A stretch of 64,000 nucleotides of DNA from Holophagales bacterium. Lineage in GTDB: Bacteria; Acidobacteriota; Thermoanaerobaculia; Multivoradales; Multivoraceae. The stretch spans positions 1-64,000 of the forward strand of contig VXSP01000034.1 of the NCBI GenBank assembly GCA_009837885.1, read 5' to 3'. A model generated the notes under the pieces. That model was not told the origin of the DNA, did no database searches, and saw only the letters and a list, made by a program, of their open reading frames with translations. Made by a program: the position numbers and the translations under genes. Below, piece by piece: positions 18,150-27,625 of this stretch (positions within the stretch are counted from its first letter, which is position 1; each line of letters begins with the position of its first letter).

Positions 18150-18557
18150 ATGCTCGAGTCGCTCAAGAACTGCCAGCCCCAGACCTACGCCGCGATGCGC
18201 ATCGTCGCCGGCTTCCTCTTCCTCTGGCACGGGGCGCAGAAGCTGCTCGGCTTTCCCCTTCCGACTCCTGAGGCGCCCGGCTTCATCCTCTACATCGCCG
18301 GGCCCATCGAGCTGATCGGCGGCGCATTGATCATGGTCGGCCTGTTCACCCGACCCGTCGCCTTCCTCGCCAGCGGCCTGATGGCCTTCGCCTACTTCCT
18401 CGGCCACGTGTTCCGGCCGGTCGAAGACCCCGGCATCCTGCACTACCTGTTCCCGCTGGTGAACCGCGGGGAGGCCGCCGTTCTCTTCTGCTTCGTGTTC
18501 CTCTACATCGCCGCCAAGGGCAACGGCATGTGCAGCCTCGGCGCCGACGACGACTGA
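18150..18557 (+). CDS. DoxX-family membrane protein
   Basis: 135 residues with four hydrophobic segments and the DoxX signature: AMRIVAGFLFLWHGAQKLLG at the first helix and a GPIELIGGALIMVGLFTRP second helix. A ribosome-binding site GGGAGGA precedes ATG 18150. DoxX proteins are small inner-membrane proteins linked to quinone or thiol redox and to detoxification; the individual function is rarely known. It is convergent with the SDR gene, with only 15 bases between the stops. Confidence 0.85.
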   Translation: MLESLKNCQPQTYAAMRIVAGFLFLWHGAQKLLGFPLPTPEAPGFILYIAGPIELIGGALIMVGLFTRPVAFLASGLMAFAYFLGHVFRPVEDPGILHYLFPLVNRGEAAVLFCFVFLYIAAKGNGMCSLGADDD

Positions 18558-18572
18558 AGCAGGCCGACGCCC

Positions 18573-19343
18573 TCAGCTCACCGCGAAGATGCCGCCGTCG
18601 ACCGGGATGGCGGCGCCGGTGACGTAGGCCGCGGCGCGGGACGCCAGGTAGATCGAAACGCCGGCCATGTCTTCCGGCGTGCCGATCCGCTTGCGGGGGT
18701 TCCGGGCGCGGATCTCGTCGCCGAACTTCCGCAGGTTGTACTCCATCATCTTGCTCTCGAACGGCCCCGGGCAGACGGCGTTCACCGTGATGTCCTCAGG
18801 CGCGAGGCGGCGCGCGAGGGCTCGGGTCAGGTGGATCATGCCGGCCTTGCTGGCGCTGTAGGGGTAGTGCTCCTGCGGGTTCACGTGCAGGCCGTCGATC
18901 GAGGCGATGTTGATCACCCGCGCCGGATCGTCCTCCGTGGCCGCGGCGCGCAACTCGGGGAGCAGCTTGACGGTCAGGTAGAACGGGCCCTTCAGGTTGA
19001 TGTCCATCACCTTGTCCCAGCCGGACTCAGGGAACTCCTCGAGCGGCGCTCCCCAGGCGGCGCCGGCGTTGTTCACCAGGATGTGAATCCTCTCTTCGCG
19101 TTCCCGCAACTCGGCGCAGAAGCGCTCCACTCCTTCGATCGTCGACAGGTCGTTCGGTAGCGAAACACACTCGCCGTACGCCGAAAGCTCGTCTGCCATC
19201 GCGTCGCAGACGGGAGCCTTCCGTGAACTGATGTAGGTGCGCACGCCGTTCTCGACGTAACCGCGCGCGATCATCGCCCCGATGCCGCGGGAGCCCCCGG
19301 TGACCACCGCCACCTTGCCGGCAACGTCGAACAGGTTCTTCAT
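18573..19343 (-). CDS. Short-chain dehydrogenase/reductase (SDR)
   Basis: 256 residues from ATG 19343. Classical SDR features: cofactor motif TGGSRGIG near residue 16, NNAGAAWG near 93, catalytic Ser in NIASIDG, Tyr-x-x-x-Lys in YPYSASKAG, and PG in AVCPGPFESK. These enzymes oxidise or reduce carbonyl or alcohol groups with NAD(P)H; the C-terminal GxxxPVDGG signature fits the FabG-like group. It is the last gene of a minus-strand run that also includes the VWFA and flavin monooxygenase genes, following the VWFA gene by only 2 bases. Confidence 0.9.
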   Translation of the reverse strand: MKNLFDVAGKVAVVTGGSRGIGAMIARGYVENGVRTYISSRKAPVCDAMADELSAYGECVSLPNDLSTIEGVERFCAELREREERIHILVNNAGAAWGAPLEEFPESGWDKVMDINLKGPFYLTVKLLPELRAAATEDDPARVINIASIDGLHVNPQEHYPYSASKAGMIHLTRALARRLAPEDITVNAVCPGPFESKMMEYNLRKFGDEIRARNPRKRIGTPEDMAGVSIYLASRAAAYVTGAAIPVDGGIFAVS

Positions 19344-19345
19344 CG

Positions 19346-21106
19346 CTATCCCCCCACGGTCAAGGCGTCGGTCAACACGGACCCCGACCGCGCCGCCTGG
19401 TCCCAGAGTCCGAGCGCGATCCGGTGGCGGCCCCCGGGCAGACGAATTCTCAGGCCGGCCCGATAGTGGCTTTCCAGGGCCTCCGCCAGAGCTTCCGCGG
19501 GCACCTCGAGCGGCACCTCCAGGTGCTGCGCCGCGGTCAACTCGTCTTCGTCGTCCATCGCCACGACGACCAGCCGCGTGGCGGAGCGGTGAACGCCGTC
19601 GATCTCGACCAGTTCCACGCTCTTGATCGGAAACTCGATCCACATCTGCACGTCGTACAGGTCCTGGCCTTCGACGGGCATGATCGCGTCGACGTTCACC
19701 TCCATCCCGTGCGGGTTGTCGCTCTCACCGACGTAGGCCGCCGCCAGCGCCCGCTCCGAGATGCGCGACCGGACCCCTTTCTTGACGTAGCTCCGGCGGT
19801 AGTCGGCCGAGGCGCCCCTCACTCCGCGCACTCGCACCTCGATCGACGTGAACTCGCCCTCGACCTTGTTCGCCGAAGAGAGCCCGAGCGAGTAGTACGA
19901 CTGCATGCCGCCGACGGCCTGGGCCAGCACGCCGGTCAGCCTCCCGCCGCCGGTGCGACCGAACCCGCCGGTCCCTTCGGCCAGGTTGTGAAGCGCTTCC
20001 CGGCGGTCCGAGACCTCCATCAGCGCGCCGCGCCCCCTGGAGCGCCTGGCGCTCGTCGCGGCGTCGCCCGGCGGCGGCTTGGCCGCGAACAGCGTGACGC
20101 CGTAGGTGTTGGCCTCGGCGACGATGGCCTGAATCGTCGCGGTCGCCCGGAACTGCTCGACCTCCTGTTGCAGGCGGCCGACCTCCATGCTCGCATCACG
20201 GTCGAAGATGCCGCCCGTGCCGGGCGCGCCGCCGGCCTGACCGCCGCCCGCCCGCTCGACCAGGGCGCCGGCGTCGCTGGCGCCGCCCGTGAGCAAGTCC
20301 TGGACGTGCTCCATCAGGGTACCGAGGGGCCGCTCGGCGATGCCGTCGGAGACGAAGACGAGCGCCTTGCGACCCTCGAGCCAGGCCAGCGTGCGCACGA
20401 AGTTCCCGAGCGCCTCGAAGCTGGCCTCCGAATCGTTGTAGACCTCGCGGGCGTACGTCCTCATCTCGCCCAACAGGGCGTCGATAGCGAGGCCCGCGTT
20501 CTGGCGGTCGAGTCGATCGCGGCTGCGCATCCGGTGAAAGATGTCCGTGACGGAGAGTTGAGCGCTCTGCCGGAGGCCGTCCCGCTCGTCGCCGACCGTC
20601 CGCTGGCCCCTCAGACCGTTAAGCGCGCTCCGGATCGCCCCCCAGTTCCGGGTGAAGCCCTGAATCACGCGCGGCTCCTGGTCGTGCGCGGCGACCATGA
20701 TCCGCACCCGGCGGTCCTCGAGCACCGTCGGCAGGTCGACCTCCAGTTCCGTCAGTGCCCGGTCGCGGTTCGCAGACAGCATGTTGTGCTGATCGAAGTA
20801 GAGGACGAGCCAGATCGGCGCCGTCGCGTCCGGGTCCTCCCGGACGACTTCGTAGAAGTTCACCGGCTCGACCCGTTCGCCGTTCTCGAACACCTGGAAG
20901 TTGGAGAGTTCGAGCCCGGTGACCGGAGCGCCCTGACGATCGGTGACGTGGACGTCGATGTTGACGACCTCGACGTCGACGGTGTCCTGGATGACCCCGG
21001 CGGCGGGCTCAACCTGTAGCTGCGCGTCGACAGGCGTCGCGGCCAGCAGCGACGCCATAAACCAGAATGCCAGGGAAAGAGAAACGAGGCAGGTTCTGTA
21101 TCTCAT
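19346..21106 (-). CDS. VWFA-related exported protein (TIGR03436 type)
   Basis: 586 residues with a signal peptide ending PVDAQL. The middle resembles the VWFA-related domain described for Acidobacteriota: opening VDVEVVNIDVHVTDRQG, SNFQVFENGE, and a degenerate MIDAS strand WLVLYFDQHNM instead of the Asp-x-Ser-x-Ser ligand set, so metal binding is doubtful. A second half has beta-rich modules. The protein is probably periplasmic or surface exposed. Its ATG overlaps the TGA of the upstream flavin monooxygenase gene by 4 bases (21103-21106). Confidence 0.85.
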   Translation of the reverse strand: MRYRTCLVSLSLAFWFMASLLAATPVDAQLQVEPAAGVIQDTVDVEVVNIDVHVTDRQGAPVTGLELSNFQVFENGERVEPVNFYEVVREDPDATAPIWLVLYFDQHNMLSANRDRALTELEVDLPTVLEDRRVRIMVAAHDQEPRVIQGFTRNWGAIRSALNGLRGQRTVGDERDGLRQSAQLSVTDIFHRMRSRDRLDRQNAGLAIDALLGEMRTYAREVYNDSEASFEALGNFVRTLAWLEGRKALVFVSDGIAERPLGTLMEHVQDLLTGGASDAGALVERAGGGQAGGAPGTGGIFDRDASMEVGRLQQEVEQFRATATIQAIVAEANTYGVTLFAAKPPPGDAATSARRSRGRGALMEVSDRREALHNLAEGTGGFGRTGGGRLTGVLAQAVGGMQSYYSLGLSSANKVEGEFTSIEVRVRGVRGASADYRRSYVKKGVRSRISERALAAAYVGESDNPHGMEVNVDAIMPVEGQDLYDVQMWIEFPIKSVELVEIDGVHRSATRLVVVAMDDEDELTAAQHLEVPLEVPAEALAEALESHYRAGLRIRLPGGRHRIALGLWDQAARSGSVLTDALTVGG

Positions 21107-22749
21107 GACAGTTCGAACCCCTCATAGTCGTTGGCTGCGACAGCGTCGCACTTCTCCACGTAGGGAGGAAAGCCCAGGTAGGGCATGAACACTCGCGGCT
21201 TGCCCGGCACGTTGGCCCCCAGGTACCAGGAGTTGCACGTGGGATAGAGAGTCGCGCCGGCGACCTCGCCGACGTGGGCGACCCACTCGTTCTCGGCCTC
21301 CGGAGTCGCCTCGATCGCGGCATGGCCGCGGTTCCGCATCCAGGCCATGCAGTCGGCGATCCAGTCCACGTGCTGCTCGATCGACGGCAGCATGTTGGAG
21401 AGCACGGACGGGCTCCCGGGGCCGGTGATCACGAACAGGTTGGGGAACCCGGCCACGCCCAGGCCGAGGTAGGCGCGGGGGCCGTCCTCCCACTTCGAGC
21501 GCAGGGCCCACCCGCCGCGGCCCCGGATGTCGATGCGGGCGAGCGCGCCGGTCATCGCGTCGAAGCCCGTTGCGAAGACGATCGCATCCAGCTCGAACTC
21601 CCGGCCACCAGTGCGAAGCCCGGACTCCGTGATCTTCTCGATCGGTTCGGAGCTCACGTCGACCAGGCTGACGTTGGACCGGTTGAACGTCTCGAAGTAG
21701 CCGCTGTCGAGACAGATCCGCTTGCAGCCGATCACGTTTGCCGGGCTCAGCAGGTCGGCAACCTCGGGATTGTCCACGATGCCGCGGATCTTCTCGCGCA
21801 CGAACCCGGCGGCAGCGTCGTTCGCCTCTTGGCTCATCAGCATGTCGGCGAAGGAGGCCATGAAGGAGAAGCCGCCGTACTCCCAGCGCTCTTCCAGACG
21901 CCGCCGCCGTTCCTCCGGGGACACCTCCGCGAACTCGTCGTGCATCGGGTTCATGTCGGCGCCCAGCCCGGCCGGCATCTGTCTGTTGCGCTCCCGGAAT
22001 GCAGGGTACTCCGCCTTGACCTCGGCTTCCCGCTCGAGGTCCATCGCGCCGTTGCGAGCCGGAATGGAGTAGTTCGGCGTGCGCTGGAAGACGGTCAGGT
22101 GGGCCGCCTCTTCGGCGATCACCGGAATCGCCTGGATCGCTGACGACCCCGTGCCGACGATCCCCACCCGGAGCCCGGTGAAGTCGACGCCGTCGTGCGG
22201 CCAGGCGCCGGTGTGGTACTTCGCGCCCTCGAACTCCTCGATGCCCTCGAAGTCGGGCAGGTTCGCCGCCGACAGGCAACCCGTGGCCATCACGACGTAG
22301 CGGGCGAAGATGGTCTCGCCGCCTCTGCCGTTGCCGGCGCCATCGCCGTCGAGGGCCGCCGCGGCCGACTCGCTCGCGTGCGCGACCTCGATCCGCCACC
22401 CCGAAGCCTCCTCGTCGAAGTGAGCCGACACCACGCGGCGGTTGAACTCGATCTCTCGCCGGAGGTCGAAGCGGTCGGCTACATGGTTCGCGTAGCGCAG
22501 GATCTCCGGTTGGCCCGAGTAGCGTTCACTCCACGACCACTCCTGCTGGAGTTCCTCCGAGAACTGGTACGAGTACTCCAGGCTCTCGACATCGCAGCGG
22601 GCGCCCGGATAGCGGTTCCAGTACCAGGTACCACCCACGCCGTCGCCGGCCTCGAACGCCCGGACCGTGAACCCCAGGCCGCGCAGACGGTAGACCATGT
22701 AGAGACCAGCGAAGCCGGCTCCAACCACGACCACATCGAACTTCCGCAT
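21103..22749 (-). CDS. Flavin-containing Baeyer-Villiger-type monooxygenase
   Basis: 548 residues from ATG 22749. The N-terminal FAD Rossmann motif GAGFAGLYM and the second NADPH motif GTGSSAIQ are present, and between them the Baeyer-Villiger fingerprint F-x-G-x-x-x-H-x-x-x-W is readable as FEGAKYHTGAW. The family inserts one oxygen atom next to a ketone to form an ester or lactone, using FAD and NADPH; cyclohexanone and phenylacetone monooxygenases are the reference enzymes. The substrate here is unknown; the CoA-transferase divergently encoded next door could act in the same degradative route. Confidence 0.9.
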   Translation of the reverse strand: MRKFDVVVVGAGFAGLYMVYRLRGLGFTVRAFEAGDGVGGTWYWNRYPGARCDVESLEYSYQFSEELQQEWSWSERYSGQPEILRYANHVADRFDLRREIEFNRRVVSAHFDEEASGWRIEVAHASESAAAALDGDGAGNGRGGETIFARYVVMATGCLSAANLPDFEGIEEFEGAKYHTGAWPHDGVDFTGLRVGIVGTGSSAIQAIPVIAEEAAHLTVFQRTPNYSIPARNGAMDLEREAEVKAEYPAFRERNRQMPAGLGADMNPMHDEFAEVSPEERRRRLEERWEYGGFSFMASFADMLMSQEANDAAAGFVREKIRGIVDNPEVADLLSPANVIGCKRICLDSGYFETFNRSNVSLVDVSSEPIEKITESGLRTGGREFELDAIVFATGFDAMTGALARIDIRGRGGWALRSKWEDGPRAYLGLGVAGFPNLFVITGPGSPSVLSNMLPSIEQHVDWIADCMAWMRNRGHAAIEATPEAENEWVAHVGEVAGATLYPTCNSWYLGANVPGKPRVFMPYLGFPPYVEKCDAVAANDYEGFELS

Positions 22750-22815
22750 AGAGAGAGGATCGTATGCTACGGCTGCCATCCGCGTCCGGCGCCGACCGGT
22801 GGACGCGCCGCAGCC

Positions 22816-23994
22816 ATGCCCGCCCTCGACGGACTCCGGATCCTCGACCTGACCCGCATCCTGGCCGGGCCGACGTGCACCCAACTGCTCGGCGACCTCG
22901 GCGCGGACGTGATCAAGATCGAACGTCCCGGCCGGGGCGACGACACGCGCGGCTGGGGTCCGCCCTTCGTGAAGGACGCGAACGGCGAAGACACGAGCGA
23001 GAGTGCGTACTACCTGTGCGCCAACCGGAACAAGCGCTCGATCGCGATCGATCTCGCGACCACCGAGGGCGCCGGCCTGGTCCGGCGGCTCGCTGCCCGC
23101 TCGGACGTCCTGATCGAGAACTTCAAGGTCGGGGCACTCAGCCGCTACGGTCTCGGCTACGACGACCTCAGGGATGAACTGCCGGGACTCGTCTACTGCT
23201 CGATCACCGGCTTCGGCCAGACCGGACCGAACGCGCACCGCGCCGGCTACGACCTGCTGGCGCAGGGTTACGGCGGCATCATGAGCTTGACCGGCGCGCC
23301 GGACGGAGAACCGATGAAGGTCGGCGTCGGCATCGCCGACATCATGTGCGGAATGTACGCGGCGACCGCGATCCTGGCGGCGCTGCGGCACCGCGACCGC
23401 ACCGGCCGGGGCCAGCACATCGACGTCGCCCTGGTCGACGCCCAGATGGCCTGGCTGGTCAACGAGGGATCGAACTACCTGGTCTCCGGCGAGGTGCCGG
23501 AGCGGCGCGGCAACGAGCACCCGAACATCGTCCCCTACGGCGTCTTCGAGACCGCCGACGGGCACGTGATCGTCGCCGTCGGCAACGACTCCCAGTACGA
23601 GCGGTTCTGCGATCTGCTCGGCGCCCCCGAACTGGCGGCGGACGAGCGCTACCGGACGAACGCCGGCCGGCTCGCCCACCGGGACGAGCTGGTGGCCCGG
23701 CTGTCGGATCTCGTGCGCGAGCTGAGCAGCGCAGAGGTGCTGGCCGGCCTGGAAGCCCGCGGCGTGCCCGGTGGACCGATCCACGACCTGGCCGAAGCGC
23801 TCGCATCGGACCAGGCCGAGGCCCGCGGCATGACGATCGACATGCCGCATCCGCTGTCCGGCCGCGGCAGCGTGCCGGTCGTCGCCAACCCGATCAGGAT
23901 GTCCGAGACGCCGGTGACCTACCGCCGGTCCCCGCCTGTGTGCGGCGCCGACACGGACGAGGTGATCGAGGAAGTACTGGGCGACGACGACTAA
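22816..23994 (+). CDS. Class III (CaiB/BaiF) CoA-transferase
   Basis: 392 residues from ATG 22816. The family start LDGLRILDLTRILAGP, the CoA-binding segment GADVIKIERPGRGDD and the catalytic Asp in RAGYDLLAQGYGG (aligned with Asp169 of formyl-CoA transferase) are all present. Such enzymes move CoA between carboxylic acids, or act as racemases in the AMACR branch; the intact catalytic Asp fits the transferase. It starts 66 bases from the flavin monooxygenase on the opposite strand, leaving a shared divergent promoter region. Confidence 0.92.
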   Translation: MPALDGLRILDLTRILAGPTCTQLLGDLGADVIKIERPGRGDDTRGWGPPFVKDANGEDTSESAYYLCANRNKRSIAIDLATTEGAGLVRRLAARSDVLIENFKVGALSRYGLGYDDLRDELPGLVYCSITGFGQTGPNAHRAGYDLLAQGYGGIMSLTGAPDGEPMKVGVGIADIMCGMYAATAILAALRHRDRTGRGQHIDVALVDAQMAWLVNEGSNYLVSGEVPERRGNEHPNIVPYGVFETADGHVIVAVGNDSQYERFCDLLGAPELAADERYRTNAGRLAHRDELVARLSDLVRELSSAEVLAGLEARGVPGGPIHDLAEALASDQAEARGMTIDMPHPLSGRGSVPVVANPIRMSETPVTYRRSPPVCGADTDEVIEEVLGDDD

Positions 23995-24004
23995 ACGGCG
24001 GCGG

Positions 24005-25981
24005 TCACCGGCGCCGGAACCTACGCAACTGCGCCAGTTCCTCGACAAACCTCCGCTCATCCGGCAACAGACTCATCGCCTTTGCGTAGGCGTCCTCGAC
24101 TTCCCGAAGCGGGAGGCGGAGCCAGTTGCGTGTCCGCGCAAGGTCCCGCCATGCCCAGGCGTGGCGGGTGGGCGATGCATCGAGCTGGATCACTCGCTCC
24201 AGCAGAGACCGCGCTTCGTTGAGGAATCTGCGGTTGAGACTCCGCCGCTTCATGCGCACCTTCCCCGCGAGGTACATCTTGGTCTGCGCGAACTCGTGCA
24301 AGGCCCTCGGGTCGCCGTCCACGGCTTCTCCGGCCCGCTCAAAGTACCGATGTGCCGCCTCAGGCTCTCTGAGACGCCGCGCGAGAATGGCGGTATCGAT
24401 GGCATCCTGGCCGAACACCGGCCCGTCACGCCGCTGGAGCAGTCGACGCGCCCGGTCCTCTTCGCCGGTGTTCACCAAGAGGTCGATCAGCGCGTTTCTA
24501 ACGTGGGGAATCGCCCCCGCCGCTCCCCTCTTGACGCACGTGGCTAGCACATCTTCCGCACGCTCGATCTCATCGCGGCCCGCGTAGGAACGGATCATCT
24601 CCGACGCGAGGACGGCTGAAGCCGGATTCGACTCCCACGCGGCCTCGATACGGCGAAGCGCCTCTTCGGTCTCGCCCACTGCTCGGAGGTGAGCCGCATC
24701 CCGCAAAGTCGAAAGCGCTACGTACTCCGGGTGAGCGGGCAGGGTGGCCCGAAAGTAGGTCCGTTCTTCATCGAAGTCGAAGCTCGGCGGGGGCGACCCG
24801 TTCTCCTCCATGGTCCGAAACACCTTGGGAAGACCCGTCAGTCTCCCCTCGGCGAGCCCGAGTTCCTTCAGGAACTCACCAATACGGCGGTTTCGAGCGG
24901 GCACCGGCGTCATCTGAGCGCCGGCTACCAGGTGACTTGGCTCGATCCCGGCCACCGGACCGGGATAGCTGATGACCTCGACACGACCCGGATAGAGATA
25001 CACCTTGACCGGTTCCGGTTGGTCGACGTCGTATCCGCGGTGGTAGGCAGCATTGACCAGAGTCTCCCGCAAAGCGGGCAGCGGATAGCTCACCCAACCC
25101 CGCACTTGACTACGGTCGGGGCGCTTCTGGAGGTGCGAGGTCGAGAGATTCTCAAGGTGATTCAGACAGTCGCGAAGCTGGTCGGCAAGCCCGCCCCGGA
25201 AGACATGCTCCTCTTGCACGTCGCCCGCACGATCCGCAGCGAACTGAACCACTTCGATAGTCGCGCCCCGAAACCAGCGCGTCGGATCAGCAGAGAACAG
25301 GAGCAGCCCAGCGTTCTTCGGCACTTCATGGCCGTTAGCACGAGCGGTAATCCGCATACGCCGGTAGATCGCCCGGTGATCCGACTCTTCGAGGAGACCG
25401 CTGCGCACATCCCGCAGGTACTCCCGGACCTTAGCTTCCCGGATATCTTCCACTTCAGCATCCCGAGCCGCGCGGTCGTCCCAAGGCACCCGGTTGGTCT
25501 GTTCAATGAGCGACCGGAGCATGTCGCCTCTTTGCTCGGCGTCGACCGTCTCGGCACCGAGGCGAACCCAGTACCGACCGCGCTTGTGGTCCGCCGAAGG
25601 CCCCCGATGGGGACGCATGTCGCTTGCCGCTACCCGGACTACGAGAATGAGCCGGTCGCCGAACGTTTCGGGCGACAGGATCGGAGAGTACGGAGGATCG
25701 AGGCGTTGGCAGTTACCGCGAATCCACTTCTGCGCCGCCTCGACCTTCTCGGGCGCGAGGCCCGACGGCGGAAGGACCGCGTGACCGCCTTCTTCACCGA
25801 CGCCGATGACGATGTAGCCCCCGTTGAGGTTCTGGAGATCGTTCGCGAACGCGCAGATCGTCCGCAGCACTTGCGGTCCGGTGCTCTCTGGATTCCACGA
25901 CTCCTTGAACTCCACGCGCGCCGACTCCACGCTTCGGCAGTGGAGCAAGTCATCGAGGTTGATCTGGAGGATGTTGGCCAC
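24005..25981 (-). CDS. AlbA_2/Schlafen-type ATP-binding protein with TPR C-terminus
   Basis: 658 residues. Residues about 15-150 form an AlbA_2 (SLFN AlbA-like) domain: VEFKESWN, NGGYIVIGVGEEGG and RYWVRLGAET. Residues about 290-400 carry the HATPase_c_4-like segment LRETLVNAAYHRGYD found in the COG2865 group. The C-terminal third (about 430-640) is a series of TPR-like helical pairs. COG2865 proteins are predicted regulators or nucleic-acid binders and turn up often in defence and stress loci; the TPR extension is not the usual architecture. First member of the conflict-gene island. Codon use is less GC-extreme than in genes to the left. Confidence 0.8.
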   Translation of the reverse strand: MANILQINLDDLLHCRSVESARVEFKESWNPESTGPQVLRTICAFANDLQNLNGGYIVIGVGEEGGHAVLPPSGLAPEKVEAAQKWIRGNCQRLDPPYSPILSPETFGDRLILVVRVAASDMRPHRGPSADHKRGRYWVRLGAETVDAEQRGDMLRSLIEQTNRVPWDDRAARDAEVEDIREAKVREYLRDVRSGLLEESDHRAIYRRMRITARANGHEVPKNAGLLLFSADPTRWFRGATIEVVQFAADRAGDVQEEHVFRGGLADQLRDCLNHLENLSTSHLQKRPDRSQVRGWVSYPLPALRETLVNAAYHRGYDVDQPEPVKVYLYPGRVEVISYPGPVAGIEPSHLVAGAQMTPVPARNRRIGEFLKELGLAEGRLTGLPKVFRTMEENGSPPPSFDFDEERTYFRATLPAHPEYVALSTLRDAAHLRAVGETEEALRRIEAAWESNPASAVLASEMIRSYAGRDEIERAEDVLATCVKRGAAGAIPHVRNALIDLLVNTGEEDRARRLLQRRDGPVFGQDAIDTAILARRLREPEAAHRYFERAGEAVDGDPRALHEFAQTKMYLAGKVRMKRRSLNRRFLNEARSLLERVIQLDASPTRHAWAWRDLARTRNWLRLPLREVEDAYAKAMSLLPDERRFVEELAQLRRFRRR

Positions 25982-26169
25982 GATCTGAGCCGCCCGTCGT
26001 TCGCGGTTCGTCCCGGCTTCCCGCCGCCTGATGCCAGCGGACGAGAATCCGGCGGAGTCGAGTCTATTCCCGCCGCTGCCCGTCCGGCACGGGCCTCGGT
26101 CCGTAACCGGGAAAGGTGGTACCGTGCGCCCAACGCCCTGCCACTTCTGGCAATGAGAGGAAGGCCCCT

Positions 26170-27165
26170 TTGACGGACACGGCCGTAGGTATCAGCGGCT
26201 TCGGCGGTTACGTGCCGGAGCGCGTGATGACGAACGAGGAGTGGACCCGATACGTAGACACTTCCGACGAGTGGATCGTTGAACGCACCGGCATCCACCG
26301 GCGGCGCGTCGCGGCCGAGGACGAGTCCACCGCCGACCTGGCAACGGCCGCCGCCAGATCGGCACTTGAGAGCCGCGGTATCGGCCCCGAGGGCATCGAC
26401 GAGATCATCGTCGCCACGGATACTCCGGAGGTCTACACCCCGGATACGGCCTCCTTCGTCCAGCGCAAGCTCGGCGCCCGCGAAGTCCCTTCCTACGACC
26501 TGGGCGGCAGCGGCTGCGCCGGCTTCGTGCAGGCGATGGACGTCGCCCGTTCGCGGGTGCTGACCGGCACCCGCCGGGTGCTCGTCATCGGGGTCGAGCT
26601 GATCACGCGTCTGGTGAGCTGGAAGATCCGCGAGACGTGCGTACTGTTCGGCGACGCCGCGGCCGGCGTGATCGTCGAGCGCGGACCGCAGATGGCCGAG
26701 ATCCTCGGCGCCAGGACCGGCACCGACGGCAGCCAGTGGAGCATCCTGACGCTTGAGATCGGCGGTACCCGCAAGCCGTTCAGCCTCGAGTACGCACAGA
26801 AGGAAGAGCATCTGAAGCTGATCATGGAGGGCCGGGCGGTGTTCCGTCACGCCGTCCACCGCATGTCGGAGGTCGGCCTCGACGTGCTGGAAGCCGTGGG
26901 CGCAAAGCTCGAGGACGTGGCAATGATCGTGCCCCACCAGGCGAACCTGCGCATCGTCCAGGCGGTCGCGAAGAACCTGTCCGTGCCGATGGAGAAGGTC
27001 TACACGAACCTCCAGGAGTACGGGAACACTGGCTCGGCATCGGTTCCCCTGGCGCTCTGGGAAGCGCACAGCAAGGGCCGCATCTCGCCGGGCGACCTGG
27101 TGCTGCTGACCTCCTTCGGCGCCGGCTTTCACTGGGGCGCGGCCCTGTTGCGGTTCACCGGCTAG
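26170..27165 (+). CDS. fabH: 3-oxoacyl-[ACP] synthase III
   Basis: 331 residues from TTG 26170, preferred over an upstream GTG at 26116 because a strong GAGAGGAAGG ribosome-binding site ends 6-8 bases before it and because the FabH fold begins right after it (GISGFGGYVPER). Catalytic triad visible: Cys in GGSGCAGFVQ, His in VPHQANLR and Asn in YGNTGSASVPLAL. FabH starts fatty acid chains from acetyl-CoA and malonyl-ACP, though paralogues serve polyketide or lipid pathways. It stands alone without a fab cluster, inside an island of conflict genes, so a specialised role is possible. Confidence 0.85.
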   Translation: MTDTAVGISGFGGYVPERVMTNEEWTRYVDTSDEWIVERTGIHRRRVAAEDESTADLATAAARSALESRGIGPEGIDEIIVATDTPEVYTPDTASFVQRKLGAREVPSYDLGGSGCAGFVQAMDVARSRVLTGTRRVLVIGVELITRLVSWKIRETCVLFGDAAAGVIVERGPQMAEILGARTGTDGSQWSILTLEIGGTRKPFSLEYAQKEEHLKLIMEGRAVFRHAVHRMSEVGLDVLEAVGAKLEDVAMIVPHQANLRIVQAVAKNLSVPMEKVYTNLQEYGNTGSASVPLALWEAHSKGRISPGDLVLLTSFGAGFHWGAALLRFTG

Positions 27166-27296
27166 GCGCACCGATTCACGCAAGAGCCCGGCGTAGCCAA
27201 CTCCAGGGTATGCGGGCGTCCCGCACGTAGCCGTCAGAAGTCGCGACCGGCTACGATTCCGCCGCCCCTGGCAACTACGCAAGAGGAGGCGCCGCC

Positions 27297-27551
27297 ATGT
27301 CCGCGATGTACGACCCTCCCCACCCGGGTGAGATCGTCCGGGACGCGATTGAAGCCGAAGGTTGGACGGTCGCGGATGCCGCGGCCCGCCTGGGTGTGAC
27401 CCGTAGCAGTCTCTCCCGTGTCATCAACGGTAGAGCGGGTCTTTCGCCACGTCTTGCGCTCGCGCTGGAGGGCCTAGGTTGGAGCGACGCCGGGCATTGG
27501 GTCCGGATGCAGAGCGCCTACGATCTCGCTAAAGCCAACCGGAGGCTCTGA
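27297..27551 (+). CDS. higA: HigA-type XRE-family antitoxin (orphan)
   Basis: 84 residues from ATG 27297, with AGAGGAGG upstream. The HigA opening PPHPGEIVRDAIEAEGW is followed by a helix-turn-helix (VADAAARLGVTRSSLSRVINGRAGLS) and the typical C-terminus WVRMQSAYDLAKA. HigA normally follows a RelE-like HigB toxin, but only 131 bases separate it from the FabH gene and no HigB-like frame is present there. It may be a solitary regulator or may control the DUF4209 gene that starts 75 bases downstream. Confidence 0.88.
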   Translation: MSAMYDPPHPGEIVRDAIEAEGWTVADAAARLGVTRSSLSRVINGRAGLSPRLALALEGLGWSDAGHWVRMQSAYDLAKANRRL

Positions 27552-27625
27552 CCCGAGCCACCGCCAGGTAGAGCCGAGCGTTGAGCGCCGCCTGCCCGTA
27601 TCGCACTAACGAAGATCGAGTCCCC

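Noticed and set aside
27166..27296. HigB toxin in front of HigA
   Set aside because: Only 131 bases, and no frame resembles a RelE-type C-terminus.
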